DNA of 52,680 nt from Cetobacterium sp. ZOR0034 (lineage in GTDB: Bacteria; Fusobacteriota; Fusobacteriia; Fusobacteriales; Fusobacteriaceae): NCBI RefSeq assembly GCF_000799075.1, contig NZ_JTLI01000035.1:1-52680 (forward strand), in the 5' to 3' direction. This document shows positions 24,414 to 32,877 of the stretch, piece after piece. The position numbers and the translations under genes were made by a program. Each line of letters starts with the position of its first letter. Position 1 is the stretch's first letter. The notes beneath the pieces are model-generated. The model worked only from the letters and a program-made list of their open reading frames with translations. It was not told where the DNA came from and did not search any database.

Positions 24414-25844
24414 ATGAACAACGTATTTTTTGAACAATTTTTAATGATTAGTGATTTAAAAACTGTTGGTTTCTTAGTAGCTTTATTAGTTATTTTATAC
24501 CTAATAAATATGTTACCAAAGAAAAAATTTAACTTTTCTGCAAAAGTTATGGTTGCAACAGTTGTCGGTTTAATTTTAGGATTAGCAATTCAAGTTGTAG
24601 CAGGATTCCCAGAGGATCCAATGAAGTTAGTATTCGTTAGAGAAACTACATTATGGTATAGTTTACTTGGTGGAGGATTTATATCTTTAATAAGAATGCT
24701 AGTTATTCCTCTAGTAATGGTTTCAATTATTCATGTTATTATCAACATGAAAGAGGATGCTAACCTAGGAGATTTAGTAAAGAGAAGTTTAGTTATTACT
24801 TTAGTAATGGTAGCTATCTCTGTTGGTGTAGGATTACTTTTAGGAAATATATTCCAAGTTGGAAAACTTTCATCTGATGCAGTAGCAACAGTAGCAACAA
24901 CAGGTGGAAGACAAATTAGAGAAGTAAGTAACATAGTTGATACATTAAAAGCTTTAATTCCTTCAAATCCTGTTGAAGCAATGGTTAAATTAAACATTGT
25001 AGGATTAGTAATATTCTCAGCAGTAGTTGGAGTAGCAGCAAAAAGAATGTCAAAGAAATATATGGATATCGTAAAGCCATTCTTTGATTTAATCAATGCA
25101 GCTCAAAAGATAATTGTATCTATGGCAATGAGTATCATTAGATGGATGCCTTTAGCAGTAGTACCACTTTTAGCAAATACAATTGCACAAAAAGGTATTG
25201 GGGCAATAGCAGAAGTAGGAAAATTCATAGCAGTTTTATACTTAGCAACAGCAATTATGTTTGTTATTCAAATGGTAGCAGTAGCATTCTTCGGATTAAA
25301 TCCATTTACATATGTTAAAAAGAGTATCTCATTAATGATCTTAGCATTTACTTCAAGATCAAGTGTTGGTTGTTTACCAGTAACAATTTCAACATTAACT
25401 AACAAATTAGGTGTTAGTGAGTCAACTGCAAGTTTCGTAGCAAGTTTTGGTACAACAGCAGGAATGCAAGGATGTGCAGGAATATTCCCAGCATTAACAA
25501 TAGTATTCGTAACTAATATGAGTGGACACTCTGTAGATATGACATTAATAGTTATGTCAATAATAGTTGTGGCAATCAGTTCGTTAGGAATCGCAGGAAT
25601 TCCAGGAACGGCAACAATGGCAGCATCAGTAGCTTTATCAGGTACTGGTTTAGCAGCTATGTTCCCTTTAATCAATCCAATTTTAGCAATCGACCCAATT
25701 ATCGATATGCCTAGAACAATGTTAAACGTAATCGGATCGGTTACAAATGCATTAATGGTTGATAAGAGTTTAGGAAATCTAAATACTGAAGTTTATCAAG
25801 ATATGGAAGCAGGAAGTGAAGCAAACTCTTCTGATGATGAATAA
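24414..25844 (+). CDS. Cystine/dicarboxylate symporter (DAACS family, TcyP-like)
   Basis: A 476-residue membrane transporter of the glutamate/aspartate symporter fold. Hydrophobic helices run throughout; the serine-rich and substrate loops are FTSRSSVGCLPVTISTL and ASFGTTAGMQGCAGIFPAL, then the helix IAGIPGTATMAASVALSGTGL. The N-terminal layout (VALLVILYLINMLPKKK) and the substrate-loop wording match L-cystine TcyP-type members better than aspartate carriers, in line with the cysteine operon. Driven by sodium or protons across the inner membrane. It ends at a strong bidirectional terminator. Confidence 0.85.
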   Translation: MNNVFFEQFLMISDLKTVGFLVALLVILYLINMLPKKKFNFSAKVMVATVVGLILGLAIQVVAGFPEDPMKLVFVRETTLWYSLLGGGFISLIRMLVIPLVMVSIIHVIINMKEDANLGDLVKRSLVITLVMVAISVGVGLLLGNIFQVGKLSSDAVATVATTGGRQIREVSNIVDTLKALIPSNPVEAMVKLNIVGLVIFSAVVGVAAKRMSKKYMDIVKPFFDLINAAQKIIVSMAMSIIRWMPLAVVPLLANTIAQKGIGAIAEVGKFIAVLYLATAIMFVIQMVAVAFFGLNPFTYVKKSISLMILAFTSRSSVGCLPVTISTLTNKLGVSESTASFVASFGTTAGMQGCAGIFPALTIVFVTNMSGHSVDMTLIVMSIIVVAISSLGIAGIPGTATMAASVALSGTGLAAMFPLINPILAIDPIIDMPRTMLNVIGSVTNALMVDKSLGNLNTEVYQDMEAGSEANSSDDE

Positions 25845-25846
25845 TT

Positions 25847-25877
25847 AAAAAAGTCACCTTTGGGTGACTTTTTTTTA
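25847..25877. terminator. Bidirectional terminator
   Basis: AAAAAAGTCACC and GGTGACTTTTTT with a TTTG loop lie between two convergent genes, with T-runs on both strands. Confidence 0.92.
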
Positions 25878-27584
25878 TCTGATTCCATTGTAAAGTTTGT
25901 AAAATTTTCCTTTTGAAGCCAAAAGTTCTGAGAAGCTTCCTTCTTCAACAATATTATTTTCACCAAGGACATAAATTTTATCAAAATCCTCTAGTAAACT
26001 TAATCTATGAGTTATAGCTATAAGAATTCTATCGCTATATTCCTCTTTTATATTTTTTAAAATAGATTTCTCATTTATGATATCTAGTGCATTTGTAGCT
26101 TCATCTAAGAGAATTAAATCTGGATTTTTTAAGAATAATCTAGCCATGGCAATCTTTTGTTTTTGTCCAGAGCTAGCATGAACTCCTCCTTCTCCAATTA
26201 TAGTGTCTTTTCCAAGAGAAAACTTATCAAAAATCTCATATACATAGGATTTATCGATTGCAAATTTTATCTCTTCATCTGAGAAATTTTCTTTAACAAG
26301 AGTAATGTTTTCAATCATGCTTCCATTGATTATATAATCACTTTGATCTACAATGGCCAATTTGCTTAAATAACTTTTAAAAGTTATTTCGTTTAAAGGA
26401 ATTCCATTGATTAAGATTTTACCTTCAGTTGGAATAAGAGATCTTTTTAAAAGAGAAGCAGTAGTACTTTTTCCGATTCCACTTTCACCGACTAAAGCGA
26501 TTTTTTCGCCTTTATTTATTTTTAGATTAAAGTTTTTTAAAATACTGTTTTCTTCAAAAGAGAAGCTTATATCTTTAAATTCGATAGATTTAATCTGCTC
26601 GTTGAAATCAAAATTACCGTCAGGTCTATCTTTTAAATTTATAATCTCATTAAAACGATTAACTCCAGATATTCCTTTCTGATAAATATCAACTAAGCCA
26701 ACCATTCTCATAATACGTAATCTAAATCGATCAACAAGCAATAAGAAAGATAGTATAATCCCCATAGTAACACCATCTTTTATATATAGATATCCACCTG
26801 CGAGTATAATTATAAGTTGGGTTATATTAGAATAGAATGTAACTCCAGAAACAATTAAACTAGATGGAATCATATTTTCCTTCTCGCTATTCAATAAAGA
26901 TTGATTTTTTTCTAGAAATTTATTTTCTGCATATTTTTCTAAATGATTATCTTTTAAAAATGAGATGGTTCTTAGAGTGTCATGAAAATTAGAGGATAGT
27001 ATTCCTGAGTTTTTTCGTACCAATCTATGTCCAGCCTTCATTTTTTTATTTTCTTTATATACAAAGAAAAGAGTCAATGGAAGAGGAAATAAAGTTATTA
27101 GAGATAACTTTAAATCAAAATCAATCATAATGAAAATGGATGCAATAATTGTAATAACCGAAAATATAAAGTCTTCTAATCCTCTGTGACAAAGTGTTGA
27201 AACACTATCTAAATCACTTATTACTCTAGAAATTAGATCACCACTTTGATTTTTTTTAAAAAATTCAGCAGGTTGAGATAATAATTTCTTCACAAGGTCA
27301 TTTCTCATGGATTGTTTTATTTTACTTCCCATAAGTTTTCCATTAGCTTGAGAATGAACTGCAAAAGCTAGACGAAGTATATATAAAACTATTAAAATTA
27401 TTGAAAACTTTAGCAGTAGATTTATATTTTTAGTTGGTAAGGCCTCATCAATTAAATTTTTTATTAAAAGAGGAGAGTAGATATCTATAGCAGTCATTGC
27501 TAGTCTTATCGAAAGAAAAAAGAGTAGTAATTTTCTTTCTTTTTTTAAATAATATAACAAAGATTTAGATGAAGTTATTTTCAT
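25875..27584 (-). CDS. ABC exporter, fused permease-ATPase (half-transporter)
   Basis: A 569-residue type I ABC exporter. Six membrane helices lie in residues about 15-300, including LINPLLIKNLIDEALPTKN-type exporter entry (here SPLLIKNLIDEALPTKN). The ATPase has Walker A GESGIGKSTT, signature ASSGQKQKIAMARL (ASSGQ rather than LSGGQ), Walker B LILLDEATNALD and the switch His in ITHRLS. It probably works as a homodimer exporting a lipid, peptide or drug; substrate unknown. It is the only gene on the minus strand in the right arm and stands alone, with a long AT-rich gap upstream, so it is a separate transcription unit and may be an insertion. Confidence 0.85.
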   Translation of the reverse strand: MKITSSKSLLYYLKKERKLLLFFLSIRLAMTAIDIYSPLLIKNLIDEALPTKNINLLLKFSIILIVLYILRLAFAVHSQANGKLMGSKIKQSMRNDLVKKLLSQPAEFFKKNQSGDLISRVISDLDSVSTLCHRGLEDFIFSVITIIASIFIMIDFDLKLSLITLFPLPLTLFFVYKENKKMKAGHRLVRKNSGILSSNFHDTLRTISFLKDNHLEKYAENKFLEKNQSLLNSEKENMIPSSLIVSGVTFYSNITQLIIILAGGYLYIKDGVTMGIILSFLLLVDRFRLRIMRMVGLVDIYQKGISGVNRFNEIINLKDRPDGNFDFNEQIKSIEFKDISFSFEENSILKNFNLKINKGEKIALVGESGIGKSTTASLLKRSLIPTEGKILINGIPLNEITFKSYLSKLAIVDQSDYIINGSMIENITLVKENFSDEEIKFAIDKSYVYEIFDKFSLGKDTIIGEGGVHASSGQKQKIAMARLFLKNPDLILLDEATNALDIINEKSILKNIKEEYSDRILIAITHRLSLLEDFDKIYVLGENNIVEEGSFSELLASKGKFYKLYNGIR

Positions 27585-27707
27585 AGAGTTATCTCCTTTG
27601 TGTGTTATTAATTTAATAGTAACTTTTTTTATATATAAAAGTCAATACTTTAAGATATAAATAATATAAATAATAGATGATAATGTTATAAATTTTAGAT
27701 AATTTGA

Positions 27708-27736
27708 TTGAAATTTGTACGATAAAGTGTTAATAT
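27708..27736 (+). promoter_or_regulatory. Promoter of the cobalamin riboswitch operon
   Basis: TTGAAA at 27708-27713 and TAATAT at 27731-27736, 17 bases apart, just before the aptamer. The stretch 27585-27707 shows nothing else. Confidence 0.6.
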
Positions 27737-27749
27737 TACATATAAAGAA

Positions 27750-27930
27750 GAGTAATGGTTCTATAGATTAAAAGGGAATTGAGTGTAAATCTCAAACGGT
27801 CCCGCCACTGTATAGAGGACAAAAGCAGTAATACCACTGAAATGAAAAGTTTTGGGAAGGGCTGTTAGTAGGATGAATCTAAGTCAGGAGACCTGCCATT
27901 ATTAAAGATTCTGCGAGGACGGAGAAGCAT
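27750..27930 (+). ncRNA. Cobalamin riboswitch
   Basis: Conserved pieces in order: GGTTCTATAG, AAAAGGGAATTGAGTG, TAAATCTCAAACGGTCCCGCCACTG split over 27790-27815, then AAGTCAGGAGACCTGCC near 27880. These are the B12-box and core of an adenosylcobalamin/cobalamin riboswitch. GAGAAG at 27922-27927 can pair with CTTCTC at 27948-27953, i.e. with the 5' arm of the terminator that follows, which suits control by premature termination. Edges are approximate. Confidence 0.92.
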
Positions 27931-27946
27931 AATATTGATATATTTG

Positions 27947-27987
27947 ACTTCTCTTTAAAATTCATTGATAAAAGAGAGGTTTTTTTA
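27947..27987 (+). terminator. Riboswitch-controlled terminator before cbiK
   Basis: ACTTCTCTTT pairs with AAAGAGAGGT around a 14-base loop, followed by seven T. Confidence 0.85.
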
Positions 27988-28035
27988 TTGGTGAAAAATT
28001 TGTATTACTATAAAAAATGTATATGAGGAGAGAAG

Positions 28036-28878
28036 ATGGATTTTTATAAGGACTTAGAAAAAGGAGCGGTTGTAGTTGCTCATTTTGGAACTACACACGA
28101 GGATACTAGAGAGAAAACAATAGATGTTATAAATAAAAAGATAAAGGCTGAGTTTCCAAAATTGGATTTTTATCAAGTGTTTACTTCAAGAATAATAAAT
28201 AGAATTTTAGCTAAAAGAGGAATAGAAAATTTAAATACAACTCAAATTTTAGAAAAATTACTGGTGGAGGGATATAAGCATGTAATCCTTCAGCCAACAT
28301 ATATAATAAATGGAACAGAGATGGAAGCATTAAAAAGAGAAGTTGAAAGTTTTACAGATAGATTTGAAGATATAAGAGTTGGAACTCCACTTTTGACATC
28401 AGTAGAAGATTACTTTCATCTTTTAGAAGTTTTAGAAGATGAGATAGGAGATTTATCGAAAAGTGAAGCTGTCGTTATGATAGGTCATGGAACGGAACAT
28501 CCAGCACACTCAACATATCCTATGTTAGATTATATAGCTAGAGATTTAGAAAAACCTATTTATGTAGGAACTGTGGAGGGATATCCAGGGTTAGATAAGG
28601 TTGTTAAAGAGCTAAAGAAAGATGGAAAAGAGAAGGTTACACTTATGCCTCTTATGTTTGTTGCTGGAGATCATGCAAAAAATGATATAGCTGAAGACTG
28701 GAAAGAGGCTTTAGAAGAGAATGGGTTTGAAGTATCTTTAAACTTAAAAGGATTAGGAGAAATAGAAAGAGTTCAAAATATTTTTATTGAAAAGGCTAGA
28801 GAGTTAGAAAATATAAGACCTGAAGATATTCTTGTAAAAAAAGCTGAATATGCAAGAGGGAGAAAAGCAAGCCATTAA
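28036..28878 (+). CDS. cbiK: Anaerobic sirohydrochlorin cobaltochelatase CbiK
   Basis: A 280-residue chelatase of the CbiK family: N-terminal VVVAHFGTTHEDTREKTID with the first His, YQVFTSRIINRIL, and the second metal-binding block MIGHGTEHPAHSTYPML near residue 155, plus LMPLMFVAGDHAKNDIAEDW. It inserts cobalt into sirohydrochlorin (or factor II) in anaerobic cobalamin synthesis. No signal peptide is present, so it should be cytoplasmic, unlike exported CbiK-P forms. GGAGAG precedes the ATG. It sits right behind the cobalamin riboswitch and upstream of an importer; other cob/cbi genes are not in this window. Confidence 0.93.
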   Translation: MDFYKDLEKGAVVVAHFGTTHEDTREKTIDVINKKIKAEFPKLDFYQVFTSRIINRILAKRGIENLNTTQILEKLLVEGYKHVILQPTYIINGTEMEALKREVESFTDRFEDIRVGTPLLTSVEDYFHLLEVLEDEIGDLSKSEAVVMIGHGTEHPAHSTYPMLDYIARDLEKPIYVGTVEGYPGLDKVVKELKKDGKEKVTLMPLMFVAGDHAKNDIAEDWKEALEENGFEVSLNLKGLGEIERVQNIFIEKARELENIRPEDILVKKAEYARGRKASH

Positions 28879-28882
28879 ACTT

Positions 28883-28908
28883 GGAAGAGATAATCTCTTC
28901 CGTTTTTT
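28883..28908 (+). terminator. Hairpin between cbiK and the ABC importer genes
   Basis: GGAAGAGA and TCTCTTCC with a TAA loop, then CGTTTTTT. A partial terminator between cbiK and the binding-protein gene. Confidence 0.7.
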
Positions 28909-28926
28909 ATTCAAAGGAGAAAGAAT

Positions 28927-29784
28927 ATGAAAAAATTATTTTTATTTTTATTACTAACTACGCTTACCTTTTCAAGTGATTCTATAAGAGTTGTATCAAC
29001 ATCACAATTTACAACTGAGATGTTGTTGGCTATAGGAGCAGAAGATTATTTGATTGGAACATCTTTTTTAGATGATGAGATTCTTCCAGAGCTCCAACAG
29101 AAATATAATAAAATTCCTGTTTTAGCAGCAGGAGCCCCAACAAAAGAGTTATTTTATTCATTGAATCCAACTTTTTTAACAGGATGGCAATCAATAGCAA
29201 CACCTAAAAATCTAGGAACTATTGAAGAATTAAAAGAAAATGGAGTAGAAGTTTTTTTTACAAAATCTCAAAAAACATCAAATATAGATGATATCTATGA
29301 GGATATTTTATATTTTGGAAAAAGATTTAATCTTGAAAAAAATGCAAATCAAGTTGTAAAAAATATGAAGTCAGATATAGAAGAAGTGAAATCAAAAAAT
29401 TTAGGAAAGAAAAAGATTAAAATATTTGCTTATGATAGTCAAGAGTCAGCACCATTTGTAATTGGAGGAAATGGAATAGGAAATACAATGATGGAAATAG
29501 CTGGAGCTGAAAATATTTTTAGAAAAAGTAGCTTTAGTTTTGGAACTGGAAGTTGGGAGAAAATATTAGATGAGAATCCCTTAGCAATAATTGTTATAGA
29601 TTATGGAGATAAAAGTTATGAGTCAAAGATAGATTTCTTAAAAAATCGTTCTCCAATATCAGAGCTTGAAGCTGTAAAAAAAGATAGATTTATAAGAATA
29701 CCTCTAAGTTATCTATCTTCGGGAATAAAAGTGAGTAAAGGAATTGAAAAAATTTCAGAAGGGTTGAGTGAGGAGCAAAAGTGA
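28927..29784 (+). CDS. Corrinoid/metal-chelate ABC transporter binding protein (BtuF-like)
   Basis: A 285-residue periplasmic binding protein of the cluster-A-II (TroA-like/BtuF/FepB) type. Signal peptide MKKLFLFLLLTTLTFSS, without a lipobox Cys. DSIRVVSTSQFTTEMLLAIG and FYSLNPTFLTGW match the N-lobe, and SSFSFGTGSWEKILDENPLAIIVIDYGD the C-lobe. It captures a chelate for the FecCD-type permease encoded next; control by the cobalamin riboswitch and the neighbouring cbiK suggest cobalamin, a precursor or cobalt complex, but iron-chelate binding cannot be excluded. Its stop overlaps the next gene's GTG start. Confidence 0.85.
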   Translation: MKKLFLFLLLTTLTFSSDSIRVVSTSQFTTEMLLAIGAEDYLIGTSFLDDEILPELQQKYNKIPVLAAGAPTKELFYSLNPTFLTGWQSIATPKNLGTIEELKENGVEVFFTKSQKTSNIDDIYEDILYFGKRFNLEKNANQVVKNMKSDIEEVKSKNLGKKKIKIFAYDSQESAPFVIGGNGIGNTMMEIAGAENIFRKSSFSFGTGSWEKILDENPLAIIVIDYGDKSYESKIDFLKNRSPISELEAVKKDRFIRIPLSYLSSGIKVSKGIEKISEGLSEEQK

Positions 29785-30812
29785 GAGTGCAGAGCAAAAA
29801 TCTTATATTAATTTCAGTGACTTTAATATTTATTTTAGGAACTATAGCTGTTACAGTAGGAAGTGTTTCTCTATCACCATTGCATGTTTGGAAGATTATA
29901 ATAAACAAAAGTTTGAATAGAGAGATTTTTTCTATCGAGTGGAAAAAGTCGACAGAGATGATTGTGTGGAATTTGAGAGTTCCAAGAGTCATATTATCTC
30001 TTTTAAGTGGTGGCGGATTGTCATTAGTTGGAATACTAATGCAAGCATTGACAAAAAATTCATTGGCAAGTCCATATATTTTGGGAATCTCCTCTGGAGC
30101 TAGTACTGGAGCTGTGATATCAATTGTTTTAGGAGGATTACTAGGAATAGGATTTTCTCCAGGGATAGGGGCTTTTATATTTGGAACACTGACAGCATTT
30201 TTAGTTTTTTATTTAGCTGGAAATGGAGGATACTCTAGTACAAAACTTGTATTAATAGGGGTAGCCGTGTCTTCGCTTTTTTCGGGAGTTACTACTTTTT
30301 TAGTTACAACAGCTAAAAATGAAGCTCAGTTGAGAGGAGCTATGTTTTGGATATCGGGAAGCTTAGCTGGCGCAAGATGGGATAGTTTGACAACTCTTTT
30401 TATTGTTCTTTTAATATCAATAGGACTTATTTCACTAAAGTATAGAGAACTAAATATTTTAATAGCTGGAGATGAGTTGGCAGAAACTTTAGGTGTGGAT
30501 GTAAAAAGATTAAGGTTTTTGATAGTTATGGTGTCTACTTTTTTAACAGGATTTATAGTATCTGCAACTGGAGTAATTGGGTTTGTTGGATTGGTGATAC
30601 CTCATATTTGTAGAGGTTTTGTTGGAAGCAATCATAAAAGATTAATACCGTCAGCAATTCTTTTAGGAGCAGTATTTTTGTTAGGAACAGATACATTGAC
30701 AAGAGCAGTTTTTAAAACCCAAGAGATTCCTATTGGAGTAATTACTTCAATGTTAGGTGCACCATTTTTTATGAGCATGTTAAGAAAAAATAGTTATAAT
30801 TTTGGAGGATAG
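29781..30812 (+). CDS. FecCD-family ABC permease (BtuC-like)
   Basis: A 343-residue permease with about ten membrane helices. Conserved pieces are WNLRVPRVILSLLSGGGLSLVGILMQALTKNSLASPYILGISSGAS (split here as usual for BtuC/FecD), DELAETLGVDVKRLR, and GFVGLVIPHICRGFVG with the family's ATPase-contact region. The start is a GTG at 29781 overlapping the binding protein's stop, after GAGGAGC. It would pass the chelate through the inner membrane, powered by the next gene. Confidence 0.92.
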   Translation: MRVQSKNLILISVTLIFILGTIAVTVGSVSLSPLHVWKIIINKSLNREIFSIEWKKSTEMIVWNLRVPRVILSLLSGGGLSLVGILMQALTKNSLASPYILGISSGASTGAVISIVLGGLLGIGFSPGIGAFIFGTLTAFLVFYLAGNGGYSSTKLVLIGVAVSSLFSGVTTFLVTTAKNEAQLRGAMFWISGSLAGARWDSLTTLFIVLLISIGLISLKYRELNILIAGDELAETLGVDVKRLRFLIVMVSTFLTGFIVSATGVIGFVGLVIPHICRGFVGSNHKRLIPSAILLGAVFLLGTDTLTRAVFKTQEIPIGVITSMLGAPFFMSMLRKNSYNFGG

Positions 30813-30816
30813 ATTT

Positions 30817-31566
30817 GTGATAAAAATAGAAAACCTAGACTTTAAAATAGATGAAAAAGAGATTTTGAAAAATATAAGGTTAAAAATAAAAAAAAGAGAG
30901 TTTATAGGAATTATAGGAGAAAACGGATGTGGGAAAAGTACGTTATTGAAAAATGTTTACCGTAACTATATCCCACAAAAAAATAGTGTATATTTAGACG
31001 ATATAGAACTTAATGATTATTCAGTAAAAGAGTTATCAAGAAAATTATCAGTACTTAGTCAAAACCAAAAGATAAATTTTGATTTTTCTGTTAAAGAGAT
31101 AGTAGAAATGGGAAGATATAATAGAAGCTCTTTATTTGCTAGTAACTCGAATGAAAAAGATATTGATGATGCATTGAACCAAGTAGGAATGCTTCATTTA
31201 AAACAAGCTAGTTTTTTAACTCTTTCTGGTGGGGAGATGCAAAGGGTTTTAATAGCTAGATCAATAGCTCAGGAGAGCGAAGTTTTATTATTGGATGAAC
31301 CTACAAATCATTTAGATATAAGATATCAATATCAGATTATGGATTTAGTAAAAAAATTAAATAAAACTGTAGTTGCTGTAATACACGATATAAATATTGC
31401 TAGCCGGTATTGTGATTATATTTTTGCTATGAAAGATGGAGAGATAAAGTATGAAGGAACTCCTGAAAATATTATAACTTCTGAAAAAATTAATGAGATA
31501 TTTGGAATAGAGGTAGAGGTCATTAAACATCCAAAAACTCAAAAGCCAATAGTTATTTTTTTGTAA
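30817..31566 (+). CDS. FecE/BtuD-type ABC ATPase
   Basis: A 249-residue ATPase with Walker A GENGCGKSTL, signature LSGGEMQRVLIARSIA, Walker B VLLLDEPTNHLD and switch His in VIHDINIASRY. I place the start at GTG 30817, seven bases after GGAGG; the upstream TTG at 30802 lies inside that ribosome site. It pairs with the preceding permease. It ends the riboswitch-controlled group; the next gene is 130 bp away. Confidence 0.92.
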   Translation: MIKIENLDFKIDEKEILKNIRLKIKKREFIGIIGENGCGKSTLLKNVYRNYIPQKNSVYLDDIELNDYSVKELSRKLSVLSQNQKINFDFSVKEIVEMGRYNRSSLFASNSNEKDIDDALNQVGMLHLKQASFLTLSGGEMQRVLIARSIAQESEVLLLDEPTNHLDIRYQYQIMDLVKKLNKTVVAVIHDINIASRYCDYIFAMKDGEIKYEGTPENIITSEKINEIFGIEVEVIKHPKTQKPIVIFL

Positions 31567-31620
31567 AAAAATATAAAAAGTTGTATGAGTATTCGAAAAA
31601 AACACAAAAAAAATAAAAGC

Positions 31621-31650
31621 TAGACTTAATTTATAAAAATATGGTAAAAT
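31621..31650 (+). promoter_or_regulatory. Possible promoter of the LysM-M23 gene
   Basis: TAGACT at 31621-31626 and TAAAAT at 31645-31650 with an extended TGG before the -10. A weak match. Confidence 0.35.
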
Positions 31651-31696
31651 CTATAAAAAATTACATAGAATTATAAAAAGAAAAGAATGGTGGATT

Positions 31697-32815
31697 ATGA
31701 AAAAAGGAAAAAAGATATTTTTAGGAATTTTAGTCTTTTTAGTAACATCAATTTTTTATAGAGAGATTACATTAAAAAATATTAAGACTAAAGAGGAAAG
31801 TATAGCAATAGAAAATAAAGAAACTCCTGAGCTTGGAGATGTAGTGCAAAATGGCAATTTGATTGTAACTATTGATTCTAAAGAGAATGAAGAAAAAGCC
31901 GACTTTGAGATTTCAAACTCTCCTGAGGCAATAGAACTACCAAGAATTTCTGAAGAAGTTTTAGCTTTAGATGATAAGGAACTTGAGAATCAAATCTCAA
32001 AAGAATGGGAAGAACAAGAAGATAAAGAGTTAATAGCTATTGATGAAACTATTGATTTAGAAGAGAAAATAGTTTTAGAAGATATAGAATATACAATAAA
32101 AAAAGGAGATACAATCTCTGATCTTTCAAAAGAATATAAAATAAAAAGTGATTATATCTATGCAAATAATGTTGATAAAAATTTAAGAGTACTTCAAATA
32201 GGAAAGAAAATAAATATACCTACAGAGCAAGGTATTTTTTATTCTGTAAAAAAAGGAGATACATTTGAAGCTTTATCAAAAAGATTTGAGGTAGATGTAA
32301 CAACAATAAAAGAGGACAATAATATCGATAGACTTTTAATAGGTGCAAAAATCTTTTTAAGAGAACCAAAAGTTTCAAGATATTTAAATAGCTTTAAGCA
32401 GCAATATGTTAAACAAAATCCGATGGGAAGCTTTGCTAATCCTTTAGTTGCAATGAGTCTAACAAGTAGTTTTGGTTCAAGGAAACATCCAGTTTTAAAG
32501 CAAGTATTGAATCATGCCGGAATAGATTTAAGAGCAAAAACAGGAACAAAGGTTGTTTCAGCAAGAGATGGTGTTGTGAGTTTTGCAGGAAGAGCTAGTG
32601 GTTATGGAAAACTAATAATAATAAAACATTCAGATGGTTACGAAACAAGATATGCACATTTAAGCAAAATTGACGTTCAAAAAGGGCAGAAAGTTTCTCA
32701 GAATCAGCATATAGCTTTAAGTGGAGCAACAGGAAGAGTTAGTGGACCACATTTACATTTTGAAATAAGAAAAAATGGAAAAATAGAGAATCCATTAACA
32801 TATTTAAAATTTTAA
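31697..32815 (+). CDS. LysM-M23 murein endopeptidase (NlpD/EnvC-like)
   Basis: A 372-residue envelope protein. One N-terminal membrane anchor (KKIFLGILVFLVTSIFY), a Glu-rich linker to about residue 130, two LysM domains (YTIKKGDTISDLSKEYKI and YSVKKGDTFEALSKRFEV), and a C-terminal LytM/M23 domain. The zinc ligands are visible as NHAGIDLRA and GPHLHFEIR, so it is likely to be an active peptidase that cuts peptide cross-links. Stands alone between two transporter operons, closed by a strong terminator. Confidence 0.92.
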   Translation: MKKGKKIFLGILVFLVTSIFYREITLKNIKTKEESIAIENKETPELGDVVQNGNLIVTIDSKENEEKADFEISNSPEAIELPRISEEVLALDDKELENQISKEWEEQEDKELIAIDETIDLEEKIVLEDIEYTIKKGDTISDLSKEYKIKSDYIYANNVDKNLRVLQIGKKINIPTEQGIFYSVKKGDTFEALSKRFEVDVTTIKEDNNIDRLLIGAKIFLREPKVSRYLNSFKQQYVKQNPMGSFANPLVAMSLTSSFGSRKHPVLKQVLNHAGIDLRAKTGTKVVSARDGVVSFAGRASGYGKLIIIKHSDGYETRYAHLSKIDVQKGQKVSQNQHIALSGATGRVSGPHLHFEIRKNGKIENPLTYLKF

Positions 32816-32816
32816 T

Positions 32817-32848
32817 AAAAAATCCCCCAAATCAATTTGGGGGATTTA
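32817..32848 (+). terminator. Terminator after the M23 gene
   Basis: AATCCCCCAAAT and ATTTGGGGGATT with a two-base loop, then TATTTTTT. Confidence 0.92.
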
Positions 32849-32877
32849 TTTTTTGATAAAATAGTTTGGAGGAAAAA

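Noticed and set aside
24731..25675. Long open frames on the minus strand inside the cystine-type symporter gene
   Set aside because: They are antisense to a well-conserved transporter, lack ribosome sites and give low-complexity hydrophobic products.
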